This document shows, one piece after another, positions 50,776 through 62,012 of a stretch of DNA of 64,000 nucleotides. The notes below the pieces were generated by a model. The model was given only the letters and a program-made list of their open reading frames with translations, was not told where the DNA came from and made no database searches. The number at the start of each line of letters is the position of its first letter. Positions within the stretch are counted from its first letter, which is position 1. Position numbers and translations under genes: made by a program. The stretch is from Siphonodentalium dalli (Eukaryota > Mollusca > Scaphopoda > Gadilida > Siphonodentaliidae): contig CP136063.1 in assembly GCA_032622095.1 (NCBI GenBank), forward strand, positions 115,652,723 through 115,716,722, read 5' to 3'.

Positions 50776-51827
50776 TTTGGCGCTGTAATGGATATTTGCA
50801 TGGAAATTCCAATTGAATGTTATCACACGAGCTCGCTCTGACACAATCCAAGGAATCTCAACGAACCGGTATTGTCTGTCTTAATTTTCCTGTTAGTCAA
50901 GGCATGAGAGCACCATATCGGATTGTTAATGGGACATTAAACACGCGTGTATCACAATCGCCCTAAAGAGCTGCAAATTCTGCACATTTTATTTTGGATG
51001 ACCCTGAAATGACGAGAAACAAATAAAGTATAAAATCGAGGGACTCAACTCCACTTTTCGAAATGAATTAAAACTCGTGAAAAACAGCAACAGATATCAG
51101 ACAGGATTTGTTCATTTCGGCATCCATGAAATAATTTATGACTGGCCTGAAATTTCTTGATAGCAGTTTATTTGATAATAGCTTATAACTACTCACTTGT
51201 CTCGCCTGTTGAAATTGTCCGATCGCGCGCAGGCGACTAATGCTATCAATGATTGGTGTGACCATGTAAAATACATGGATTTTACGTACAGAAATTACAT
51301 GCATGTGTGTATCCACCCTAATGACAGCTACTAATGAGTACAAGGAATAAATCGTATCTAAGTTTTGTATTCCCCAAATGTATTACAAAAATCATAGCTA
51401 GCGGCTTCAACTTTACAAATACGGTGCATGTGTGATGTGAGATCAAAGTCGGCAATAATAATGTCAATTAATATCAAATGATATTTTACGCCCGTAAAAT
51501 TATTGGGCAGTATGCGAATAATATGTCGGAGTCATCATGCATAAAACTGTAATGCGGGATGTCTATAAAAGACCATAATTTTGGCGTTATAATTTTTTAA
51601 TATTCGGTACAAAAAAACAATATTAAATTCGTTACAAAAAAATGTGACATCTGTTTTTCATGTCATTTGCTATTCAAAACTCAGCTAACGTATCAATCCG
51701 CAGAATGGGATCTGTTGCCGGGCGGCAAAAGTAGCCTTTGATCGCACAGGCTATTTTCTGATTAGTTGACGATGTCAGATGGCCTGCTTTCATTTTTCTA
51801 ATTGGTCAAGCAAAATTTGACATAAAA

Positions 51828-51925
51828 GTACTCAGGCATTATTTCATGTCGTGCATTTAATTTAATTGTTATATATATATATCACAATTAAATTAAATGC
51901 ACGGCATGAAATAATGCCTGAGTAC
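51828..51925. repeat. 98-bp near-perfect palindrome
   Basis: Arms start GTACTCAGGCATTATTTCAT and are almost exact inverses, with an AT-rich ~14-nt centre. Confidence 0.93.
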
Positions 51926-52337
51926 AAACTGCACACTTTGTGGCAGATCTGACCCTTGATGGGACAACCATCTTGCCTCCCTTTGAGGTTTCTATTACTC
52001 TTCCTCTATTAGGGGCAGAATTGGAGGCAACTGAACTAAAACTATAACTGTTGCTATAACAATTATTGAAAGTTCTCCAACAAAAAAATGCCGCACAATG
52101 AAATTATTGTTATGTAAACAGAACTGTTACAGTGATTTGTCAACAACTTAGTAGTGAAATAAGTTCGATTACTTTAGTCGAAAATATTATTAGAATATTT
52201 CTCAATGCTTTGAGCTTTTCCAATGCCATTTGTTTGGTATCTTATTGGATTAATTTAATTTACTCAGTAATGCCATTCTGACTGTACCAGTAATGTTCAC
52301 ATAACAATGGTTTTGTGAAGTTAAATATCGTCATTGG

Positions 52338-53504
52338 TAGTGTTGGGGCGGTTGTCCGGATAACCGGTTACGGTTCGGTTATGCGTGTCAACCGGTTGGA
52401 GGAGGCCACAGCCGGATAACCGTAATATTGATAACGATCGTACTATCAACGTAGTAGCCGCTTATTGAAGCGATTTGGACAGTTGATTGTGTATTCATAT
52501 ACCCCACAACACATGCCTGTTTGATCACCGGTGGCTTTTCTAGACGTGAAACCAACAACAACACTCTTATCTATGTCAGTCTGTGAATCACTTGCTACAC
52601 ATTCAATGCCATTTTCCTTTGGCGGCATTACATGACGTTCCGGCTGCACGCGCACCGCGGCATACATCAAAGCAATCAAGTCTAGACTTTTACTACGTCA
52701 TCAATATTATGTCTGTTTTCTTGAAACTGCCCCCCCCACCCTTGTCATTACCATTAGTTCTTCTCAAAGCGACGACAGAAGACCTACACAAACGGAAATC
52801 AAACGTTTGGGGACATTTAGTCATATAATTCAAGATGACGAAAAAAAAAAGGAAGAAGAAATGGGCGGTATGCAAGGCCTGCCGAAGGCGATTCGTTTAT
52901 TCTGGATCAACATCCAATGATGAAGTCGCACATCCAGAAAAAACACAGGCCTACTGGGAGTGGGAAATAAGAGGGGCTTGAGTAATGAATCACGACGATT
53001 TAATTTTGTTTGAATTTATTTATTAAATAATTGAAGTAACATCGTGTAGCCACTGTGATTAATACATACCTGCCTATAGGCTATATACCCAAACACTTAA
53101 CATTACTAAACAACAGTATGCCTATATTCAGTACATTGTTTGGGCTAATCGTGCCCGGGGGCCCCGGGATACACACAGGGGGGGGGGGGGGGGAGACTAT
53201 ATTTCGTCGTTGAAGGTTTTGCAAGCAAGCGTTATGCAGTGCGAAACTCCCGTAAACATCGATTTACAACTATTTGATCGCCGTAACGGGAACGCATTGT
53301 ATGTCCAAGACATCGTTTGTGATCGCATGTATATCAACGTTTCCGGGACGCGTAATAAACATTTGTTTTGCCGATATAGTATGTAGTATATATTATGTAT
53401 TCAATCTCGTACTGAGGGTAATACTGGTCACGGTTAACCGGTTATGGTTATGTTAATGCCCGTGGTTAACCGGTTAGGAAAAAAACCCAACCGTCCCAGC
53501 GCTA
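52338..53504. mobile_element. 1.17-kb nested hAT-like element with BED-finger remnant
   Basis: Ends TAGTGTTGGGGCGGTT (left) and the inverse of TAGCGCTGGGACGGTT (right). The flanks GTCATTGG (52330-52337) and GTCATTGA (53505-53512) are a 7/8 target duplication. Subterminal 'AACCGGTTA' repeats occur at both ends. It is inserted inside the larger hAT-like element. Confidence 0.85.
52795..52960 (+). pseudogene. hAT transposase BED zinc-finger remnant
   Basis: Across interrupted frames one can read SNVWGHL, then a stop, then KKWAVCKACRRRFVYSGSTS. After a one-base shift comes MKSHIQKKH. This matches the BED finger order W...C-x2-C...YSG.TSN...H-x5-H found at the N-terminus of hAT transposases (ZBED family). 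The stop (at ~52827) and frameshift (~52915) mark it as dead. No downstream DDE or dimerisation region was seen. Confidence 0.65.
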
Positions 53505-54575
53505 GTCATTGAACAGTTGTTCAAGTTAATAATGACAATTAGAACATTGCAGAAAGTGAACACCATCCATACTTTTTATATCTAAATCCTAAGTTGTGAG
53601 ATATAACCAATCTCATAAGTTTATGCTGACATCCATCTCAGCCTGGTGGCCAGTTTTACCAGAAATTAATTGGTGTTATGCGCCAGAATACGCACAACGT
53701 GAAACATTAAAGAGCGTTTCAAAAGTTTTAACCGTAAATTATTAACGAAAATACGCCCCTACTGAACTCTATATTAACTGATGATTATATCATTATAATA
53801 AATATATATTGTTCTCACTTCCCACAAACTGGGATAGAAATTTTACAAATACAAATTACAAATTTAAATTAAATCCTGCTGAAATTGAATACTTAATAAA
53901 GTCTCATAGAATTTTAAAAGGTCGGCTAGCTAAAGCTAAATAATGTGTACGGTTAACCTTAAGTGTGTATAATTCGGGCAGAAATGTGAAAAAATACTGT
54001 AATATACATTAATTTGCACCTGAAATACCATTCAATTTGCCTGAATATTGAGCTTTCAAAACGTTGGGAGGGGCTGCAGCCCTCCAAGCCCCACTCCCGG
54101 CCCATGCGGCTATGATGCAATGCAGTTCACTTGTTCTGTCTTGCTTAACATTTTTCGACCGGCAGATCGATACTAGTATACGAATATATAATATTATTAT
54201 AATTTGAGTGTTTACCGTCCGATTTTTGTAACTGAAGAGTCAAACTATACAGAAATTGTTGTATATTTAACAATGCATAGTTGATTTAGAAGTTTGAGCG
54301 CACACTGAAAAGATAACATTTTAACTAGGAATCTCCAGAGTCTCGTGTCATGTTACGCAATGTTTATTCAAACAACGGCTGGTACCCGCGAGGCCGCGAC
54401 AGCAGGCTACTCAAGGGGAATAACTCTATCTGCTTATATGATACTATATCCTATCGCGGTAGCCTTACCAGGGGACAGTTGTGTAATGTCCTGCCCCCGC
54501 TCGCCCCGGCCCCTTGGTCAAGGGCAGGGGGTCAGCCCCCCCTCTCCCCCCTCTTCCGGCGCCCCTGACTATGAC

Positions 54576-56341
54576 TCGTATGAGTATGAGATATAAATAA
54601 ATTTCGAATTCAACTTCAAGTCACTAAATTGACAAATTAGAAAGTAATTTTGTCAAATCAATTTTGATTCCAATGTATTAGAACTAAATTATAAGTTAAT
54701 ATTATATAACATAGTAAATAGTTCGGAGTTATATTTAATATCTGAATTGCAAATGGCAGAAATCAGAGAATTTGATTTTGGGCTTGTTTGGTTTATCTCG
54801 CGGAAGCTGTAAATACTTTTTCTTCGTAACATCAGCAAGTTTGGCACCCGCCTCGAGACAAACATCTCACTTGCGCTGCATGAACGTTCATATCCCATCA
54901 AGAGTCTGAATGAATTGTTATAGCAAACAATGCGAGTTTCCTCATGTTGGACCACGTAGTCCACAGATCGTCGCCCGAGAATTATACTGTCCTAACTCAC
55001 TTTTTCAAAAAAAATGAGTGTTTGGTATCGCTGGAATCGGCGGAACATGAGCTACATTTTGGGCGCATGTCCGGCGCGATTGGTCTACAATTCCCAGACT
55101 TATCGCCCATTATCCAAGTGATACAAAACGAAAAATGACATGGTTTTTAGGTTTATAATGTTATATATCCACCTCTATAATGGCCTATCTCCAATAACCA
55201 ATAGGAACGCGCGATCTAATCACGTGCTAATTTGTTGATAAAATTATGGTGGGCTAAATAGGAACGGTATACAATTCTCAACGTGTTTTATATATGAAAC
55301 AACTGCTACAAAAGGATGTCATCATGTTTTGGTGAGTAACTTTATATCAATGTAGATAATAACATATAGTGCTATACATTATAAGTCCCGTTTATGGAAA
55401 TATTTGAGTTTGAAATCAGCCTCGGAGATAGAACAGTATAGGACTCAGGAAGGTCAAACCGCGTGGCGTAGAACTGGAGATAGCGCACTATAATTCTTAA
55501 CCATTTCATGTTTCGCTGGTAATAGTGACCCACATCACCTTGCTCCTTGGAGATGGAACAGTATAATGTTGAACAATTTCTCATAGCATGTTACATCTCC
55601 GCACTCAGTATGATACAGGAAACATAATTTAAAGCGGCACCCCCTTTCCTTAATGCATGTCCTTCGCCGGTTAATTATATATGCAGCATTAAATATTATA
55701 CAAGTTCACCGTAAACGACCGCAAAATGTTTTGAGGTGCCGCTGATATAGTACTATGGCCATCAAAGTTACATTTCGCTCGAACTATTATGTATGTCCGT
55801 CCGATTGTCTATTCTATTGAAATGAAAGTAAGACATGGCTTCTATAAAAGTATATATTTAGGTCACTAGGCCTTTCGATGTGTTTCAAACATCTCAGCAG
55901 GTGACATCTTATCTATATCTATATACATATATTCCCTGATATGAACACAATTACTCAGTAACTGTTGTCATCATTATCTCAGAGTACAAGAAGGTCAAAA
56001 ATGTTGAAAAATGCTAATCAAGTGGTGTATCGAGCACAGTTATCGTCGGAAAAGAAGAACGACCTGCGTTCAATGTATAAATATATGCCACCTGATGATA
56101 AGGCATATTATGAAGCTATCATACCAGAAATGTCAGATCAATCTAGTGATTCCGATTCAGACTAACAATTGAAATTGTTATTAATTGTGACGGGTCGCGC
56201 AGACATTTCCGCACCTGCATTTTGTTTAAGCAATTATATAGACAACGGGGAGTAAAATTATCGTCATACTCTATATGTATAAAGGACATCCAAGTTGGCA
56301 ATATGAGAATATGGTGATTCATCGTTGGTAGTGATAAATAC
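54576..56341. other. Intergenic, unannotated
   Basis: No gene was identified with confidence. A 66-codon frame at 55965-56165 ends in a Ser/Asp-rich tail but matches no family I know. Confidence 0.4.
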
Positions 56342-56461
56342 ATTTGCCTCAAAACTCGTGCCATATATATTGTCACATGTGTGCTCGCGATGCTATTAAG
56401 GTATATAGCATTGCGAGCATAATAATGACAATATATATGGCACGAGTTTTGAGACGAATTT
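56342..56461. repeat. 120-bp palindrome
   Basis: Arms include CTCAAAACTCGTGCCATATA and TATATATGGCACGAGTTTTG with GCTCGCGATGCTAT/ATAGCATTGCGAGC near the centre. The stem is ~56 bp with few mismatches. Confidence 0.9.
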
Positions 56462-56626
56462 AAGCTAATTGGTCACTCCCCACGACAAATCGCCCATATA
56501 TTCGCACAAAGCCAAATCGGATGACTTTTATACTTAATAGTATGATTATCGAAAAGGTTATACTTATTATCCGTTATTATGGTGTGACACATGCACAAAT
56601 ACCATTGATAAGTAGACACATATGAT

Positions 56627-57722
56627 CAGGGATGTGGCTAGAGGGGGGGGGTGTGGGGGGGGGGTGTCTCACCCCCCCCCAGCAGAGAGCTATATTTTCA
56701 ATAGTTGGAAATTCCTAATTTCAGGTAAAAACAATTTATTGGGGGGAATTTATTGTTTTTCGACCAATATTTATTTGCATATGTTCCTATTTTTGGTCAA
56801 AACTTTTGACAGAAATGGTCATCAGTTGGAAATTTTCCAACCTTAAGGAGGTGAAAGGTTGGAAATTTCCAACACTTGGAAAGCTTGTGTCCTGGTCCCT
56901 CCCCCGTGGCCAGTCAAAAACTTCTAGTTAATTTAAGAAAACAATATTGTCATACAATTGGTCAACATTGTCATTGGAATTGTCATCAGTTGGAAAATTT
57001 CCAACAGTAGGAAGGCTTGAGGCTAGTCTAGATGTTAGGATTTTGCGATTTTCTTGTTCAGATTTCAAAATTTTCGCACACCGGGCCGAACCATGGTCGG
57101 CCCGGTGTGTCATTGCCGCATCCACATGGCCAATACAAAACTGCTAATTAGTTTAGCAAAACAATATTTTACTACATTTGGTCAAACTTGTAGACATAAA
57201 TGGTCATCAGTTGAAGAATTTTCCAACCTGAGGGGGAGCATGAGGTTTGAAATTTCCAACACTAGCAAAGCTTCTGTTGAGGCCAGTCTAGATGCTAGGA
57301 TTTGCGATTTTCTTGTATAGTTTTCAAAAATTTCTCACACCGGGCCGAACAACCATGGTCGGCCCGGTGTTTCCTGGTCTGTTGTCGGTATCTGTGTGCA
57401 TTTGTCTGGAATTAGATCACTAGTTGTTTTTTGGGGGGCAATTTTCAGGTTAAAATGTCTTAATGTTCTCATACTGGGAAAATAGAAGCATGGCTTATGA
57501 ATATATAGGAAATTAGGCCTGAGCATGAGGTACAAGGGTGGGGGTGCAAATGGAATTATGCAAAAAGTTGTGTTGGTGTGATTCCGACTCAAGGGGGTGG
57601 GGTGCAAATGGAATTATGCAAAAAGTTGTGTTGGTGTGATTCCGAATCAAGGGGGAGGGGGTGCAGTTGGAAATTCTCAAGGTGGACACCCCCCCAGCGG
57701 AGACCCTCTAGCCACATCCCTG
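56627..57722. mobile_element. 1.1-kb hAT-like element with perfect 8-bp TSD
   Basis: Ends CAGGGATGTGGCTAGAGGG and its inverse, with flanks CATATGAT on both sides (56619-56626 and 57723-57730). Inside are two copies of a unit with TTGGAAAATTTCCAACA and a GGGCCGAAC..GGTCGGCCC hairpin (57077-57109 and 57337-57370), plus a ~60-bp tandem duplication at 57530-57660. A truncated relative lies at 63780-63964. Non-coding. Confidence 0.9.
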
Positions 57723-57730
57723 CATATGAT

Positions 57731-58929
57731 ATATACACAGGAATTGAATACGTTAAGTAAATCAATGTGTATGATCACATAACCCTATGAATAATACCAT
57801 ACATAATTATGGTTATATTCATACGAATGTGGATTTTTAAATTTTCACCATCCATCGTATAATTCAATCAGAATTTGTTTTACTGTTATTTTCTTTTTAT
57901 TTTCATCAAGATGTGTATCAAATATACACATATTTTTCAAGTTATGCAGCGTAATTTACCAAACTCGCCTGTCAGGATTGTATAGATCCGTATATAATTT
58001 TATATGCGCAATGTTTCTATATATAGACATTACTTTGGTTCTACGTGACGAATTTTATTTGAAACATCACTACATGTGTATATACATATATATACAAACT
58101 TCGCAGAAACTAAAGCACACCAGATTTTCGATTATCTATTCCGGGGTGGTGGATGCGTATCTTTGGCAATGATTTTATCGATTTCAAGTAGAAATTCCCG
58201 TGCAGCCATTGCAAATAGAGAATAATATAACATAGTACGTCCTACTTGGCGGGATATTCCACACCCCATTCTCTTAATAAGATCTGATTTCGTTTGACAC
58301 GAGTCTGTAACCTTCGCATTGTACTATAATGGGACCATATACACATGCCATTTAGATAGAAATGTACGCCGATTATGTTGTTCTTGTATTGCCGTTACAT
58401 TTTAATAATAAAACATTTTGTTCTTCAATTGAGTTCTATACTGATCTATATCCGAAAAATGTCAGACGATGGGTCATTTAGCTTAGGACAGTGTTCTATC
58501 TCCAGGTGTAAAATCGACTTTCACGAAGATGTTCGAGCATATGTTACCTTTTTCCACGATAAATCACCCCCATAAACAACCAGGAGCCACACTATCTCAT
58601 GTACATACTCCTAAATGGTCAAACACGGACTTTTTGGATGGCCCAAATTTTCAAATGGCCATATCTCTCTTAACTAACTTTAGGACTTAGAACAGTATAG
58701 TTTTCGGGCGACGAGATGTGAACAGTACATTGGAGCGACATATCGTTCAAGCAGAAATGTTTTTACATGAACAGAGCATCTCGGAAACCTCCTAACCAGC
58801 ATGTTTGCATGCCCTTGCGCATACAGATCTGAATTGACGTGCGATATCATCAGTGAGATCTTCCATTATAATATGACCAAGATACATGTATTTAATTGAT
58901 TTATATAACTCAATCCTGATTCGTAATAT
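57731..58929. other. Intergenic, unannotated
   Basis: AT-rich; no gene or element recognised. Confidence 0.5.
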
Positions 58930-59395
58930 GGCCACCGATAGCCATCTTGGATTTTGCTCTTTGCATGACTAAATCCTTTGGCTCACTCTACAGTACAGAG
59001 CACATCCCTCAATCAATCGTCATCAGACTTCATTATATTCATGTTCGGGGTGACCAGTAGATGGGAGCTATCAAATGTTTTTGAATTTCATTGGGAAAAC
59101 ATGGCCGCCTGCAGCCATCTTGGATTTAACTTTTTATATATCTCTTCATGTTGACGACTTGACGTCTAGTATAATAGTATTACTATTACTTAGAAATTTC
59201 AACATGCACTCCACATTCCTTCTCAGGAGACGGGAGCGATTGCTCTCGCAACCATACACACCCTCAATTTTTAATTTACGGGGTCGCCAAAACGACAACG
59301 ACGACCGCCTGGTCAAACTACACACACTTACCAAGTTTCGTCCCGATCGGTCGAGAATCGTAGATTTGTATAAATGACAGACAGACAGACAAACA
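58930..59395 (-). repeat. Dispersed repeat, inverted copy
   Basis: The minus strand carries the AAATCCAAGATGGC modules of 1457-1942 and 12146-13365 (58940-59140). Downstream are GGTCGCC-type sequence and a GACAGACAGACAGACAAACA run. Confidence 0.7.
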
Positions 59396-59418
59396 GAGGT
59401 CTTTAAAAAATATATATG

Positions 59419-59628
59419 AGATGAATGAATTTAAGCCATTAATTAGCGCAAAGTACACTTGTGACTTGTGTGCTCTACGACTGATGCAAACAACATGGTA
59501 ATTATAATGGAAATTAATAAACGGCTGGAGTCATAAATAAATTTTCATTATAAATACCATGTTATTTTATTCGTTCATAGAGCACACGAGTGTATTTTGC
59601 ACTAATACATGTCTCAAATTCATCCATT
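59419..59628. mobile_element. ~210-bp palindromic MITE
   Basis: The left arm contains GATGAATGAATTTAAGCCAT and TTGTGTGCTCTACGA; the right arm carries their inverses (AAATTCATCCAT, AGAGCACACGAG). Stem mismatches indicate age. Confidence 0.8.
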
Positions 59629-59843
59629 TTTTGCATAAACTCTGTTGATTATAAACTGAGATGGTCACACAAATGGTCGGATTTAGTGTACAGTCCCCCT
59701 TTAAGCTATCCATGCCCAGCCAAGCCCGACAGAAAAATCAACCGTCACTCAAAGAGGGCACGTCCTTTCTCTGGGCGGCGACTCTGAGCGATGAATGGGA
59801 ATGAAAATGACCGCTAACTGGTGTTGAGTTCTTTATATCTATA

Positions 59844-60022
59844 TTATCTCATAATTAGCAGATAATATCTCCCAATTAGGAGACACTAAGTCCTAATTAG
59901 GAGATAATAACTCCTAATTAGGAGATAGTATCTCCTAATTAGGAGATACTAAGTCCTAATTAGTATATAATATCTCCTAATTAGGAGATACTAAGTCCTA
60001 ATTAGGGGATACTATCTCATAG
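59844..60022. repeat. Palindromic tandem repeat around CTCCTAATTAGGAG
   Basis: About eight alternating units of ~21-23 bp built from the palindrome CTCCTAATTAGGAGATA and the variant TAAGTCCTAATTAG. Each unit is self-complementary and carries a TAATTA homeodomain-type core. Confidence 0.92.
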
Positions 60023-60039
60023 TATTTTTTGTTAGGTGG

Positions 60040-61215
60040 CACTAAAACGCTTCCATACATATTTGACCTTTTTGTATGATTGGCCGCGGACACACGTATC
60101 ACGGTAGCGATGACATAGTAGGTGCGACAATTTATTACGGTGGAGTTTGGTGACAATTGGTTAATTGGTCGACTCATTATGCGGAAACTCAGCGGGCAAC
60201 ATAACCAGCTATGGCACAGAAATATGACGACAGATTGTCACCAAATAAGCACTATAATAAATTGTCACACCTACCATGCCATCGCATTGTGGTACGTGTA
60301 TCCGCAGCCATTATTTAGATAAAAATCGTTCATGATAATCCCTCTCCAGTCTCCAATACATATGTGCCAACCATACTTATTTGTGACAAAAATCAATACT
60401 TATTTTGCAAACGACAACATGTATTGTAAATGTTAGAATCCTTAAAACAATTGTAAAATCGGTACGCATTTCTGCTTCCAGATGTTCTTTAGTTTGGTAA
60501 TCTTAAAAGAGGACACCCGTCATCCCCGATAATCCGCTTTCAAGTCATATTATACCCAGTTTTTTGACAACCCGTATACTTATTTGTCAGAAAAATCAAT
60601 ACTTATTTTGCAAACGAAAATATTTCTTGTTAATGTTAGAAGCATTAAAGCAATTGTACAATCGGTATGCATTTCTGCTTCCAGATGTTCTTTAGTATGA
60701 TAATCTTAAAAGATGACACCCGTTATCCCCGATAATCCGTTATCCAGTCATACCGAGCTATTTGACAACCACACTTATTTGTCGGAAAAATCAATACTTA
60801 TTGTACTTACAAATTAAAACAAATGTGGGATCTGCAATATAAGTATGCAATTTCATTCTCATATTTGACCTTTTTGTATGATTATCTAGATAGAAATTGC
60901 TCATGATAATCCCTCTGCAGTCTCCAACCATGTCTATATAGCCTACATATGTGCCAACCATACTTATTTGTCAGAAAAATCAATACTTATTTTGCAAACG
61001 AAACCATGTCTTGTTAAAGTTAGAAGCCTTAAAACAATTGTGCAATCGGTATGCATGTCTGCTTCCAGATATTCTTTATTATGATAATCTTAAAAGATAA
61101 CACCCGTTATCCCCCGGCGATATTCCGCTTTCCAGCCATATATACCGAGCTATTTGACAACCATACTTATTTGTCAGAAAAATCAATACTTATTTTACTT
61201 ACAAATTTAAAAAAA
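60040..61215 (+). repeat. ~200-bp tandem repeats upstream of RSL24D1
   Basis: Five diverged units contain CATACTTATTTGTCAGAAAA then ATCAATACTTATTTTGC (60378, 60590, 60775, 60963 and 61168), with GTTATCCCCGATAATCCG and GCTTCCAGATGTTCTTTA modules. One unit is interrupted by the MITE at 60081-60310. The ATACTTATTT motif also forms the 47-bp promoter element. Confidence 0.85.
60081..60310. mobile_element. 230-bp palindromic MITE in a repeat unit
   Basis: Ends TGGCCGCGGACACACGTA and inverse TACGTGTATCCGCAGCCA. Arms extend through GGTGCGACAATTTATTA. The unit at ~60855-60895 gives an empty site (GTATGATTATCTAGATAG), implying a target duplication of only ~3 bp (ATT). Confidence 0.82.
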
Positions 61216-61760
61216 AACCAACGACAAAGTCACGACATTCAGATTTGTAAGCCGTTCCATGTGTTATTTGTGTGGCATTATATAATAAATGTAGTAAATT
61301 GGATTAACACAGAAATCAGATGCAATTTATTTTTGGAATAATCTATTTTGAACTTCGAATAATACACAATGAAGACGAATAAAACACAACTCAAATTACA
61401 TTCCTGAAATTTGTTCATTTTCCATATACTTTTCAATTTGTCGGGTCTAATTGTGTTTTAGCGTCTCTGTAGGCCTATAGTAAATGTGATGTCCCCAGGG
61501 TTGTGAATTTCATTTGGAAGGGAAGAAGCACATAATTAAACATAGATGTACAAACACCAAACTTAATATTTATACATAACGCGCAATTCCCAAATTATTT
61601 TGTGTGATGTGATAATAAGATTCATTTTGCTCGCCAAAATTGTATGTTCCTTTCGTGTGACTATATATCGATTAAATCATTCAATTTTCACTTGCTTGAA
61701 GATCGGTGCTGAACACCCACTCTTTGGTGATACTGTTTCCCACCGAGGCGCAACCTACGT
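61216..61760. other. RSL24D1 upstream region
   Basis: No gene recognised. It leads into the GC-richer promoter segment with CATGCGCAGACG at 61779-61790. Confidence 0.5.
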
Positions 61761-61800
61761 TTTATGGGAGGAGTGAACATGCGCAGACGAAAAAATCATA

Positions 61801-61847
61801 AAAAACCATACTTATTTTACAAACATACTTATATTTTAGAACACCGG
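61801..61847 (+). promoter_or_regulatory. 47-bp element shared with the ALDH7A1 promoter (RSL24D1 copy)
   Basis: This is the second copy of the shared element, oriented with RSL24D1 transcription and ending 76 nt before its ATG. Diverged relatives with paired ATACTTATTT motifs occur five times at 60370-61215. Confidence 0.6.
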
Positions 61848-61872
61848 AAATGGATATGCAATACCGGAAGTG
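61840..61872 (+). promoter_or_regulatory. ETS-type sites upstream of RSL24D1
   Basis: CACCGGAAAT (61842-61851) and ACCGGAAGTG (61863-61872) match the ETS/GABP core, 50-80 nt before the ATG. Such sites are common in ribosome-biogenesis promoters. Confidence 0.45.
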
Positions 61873-61923
61873 ACGCTTAAAGTATGTAAATTTAACACGT
61901 GCTTCAGAGAAATCGTCAACAAC

Positions 61924-62012
61924 ATGCGGCTGGAAAAATGTTATTTCTGCTCTTCAACAATCTATCCCGGTCACGGGATACAGTTTGTAAGGAATGATTG
62001 TAAGATATTCAG
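61924..62012 (+). CDS. RSL24D1: RSL24D1 (RLP24) exon 1
   Basis: The exon encodes [20 protein letters not shown] followed by FVRNDCKIF and two bases of an Arg codon, then gtaaat. This is the N-terminus of the L24e/TRASH family. The closest match is RSL24D1 (yeast Rlp24), whose human protein starts MRIEKCYFCSGPIYPGHG; it is a nucleolar placeholder for ribosomal protein L24 during 60S assembly. 'MRLEKCYFC' favours RSL24D1 over RPL24, which begins MKVELC. Cys6 and Cys9 are the first pair of the zinc site; the second pair should be in exon 2, which I could not find before 64000. Two ETS-type motifs lie just upstream. Only 29 of ~160 codons are present. Confidence 0.93.

Larger units (their letters stand above)
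48654..54567. mobile_element. 5.9-kb hAT-like composite with perfect 8-bp TSD
   Basis: Ends are CAGGGGCGCCGGAAG and its exact inverse CTTCCGGCGCCCCTG. The flanks are ACTATGAC on both sides (48646-48653 and 54568-54575). An 8-bp duplication and CAGGGGC ends fit the hAT superfamily. No intact transposase: the interior is a 225-bp array, nested elements and unrecognised DNA, so it is non-autonomous or decayed. It sits ~0.4 kb upstream of the ALDH7A1 start codon. Confidence 0.88.

Noticed and set aside
55965-56165. 66-codon frame ending in a Ser/Asp-rich tail
   Set aside because: No recognisable family, no clear promoter or splice context, and length within chance for this composition. Kept only as a note.
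57594-57782. G-rich frames near the right end of the 56.6-kb element
   Set aside because: They come from tandemly duplicated G-rich terminal sequence of a non-coding transposon.
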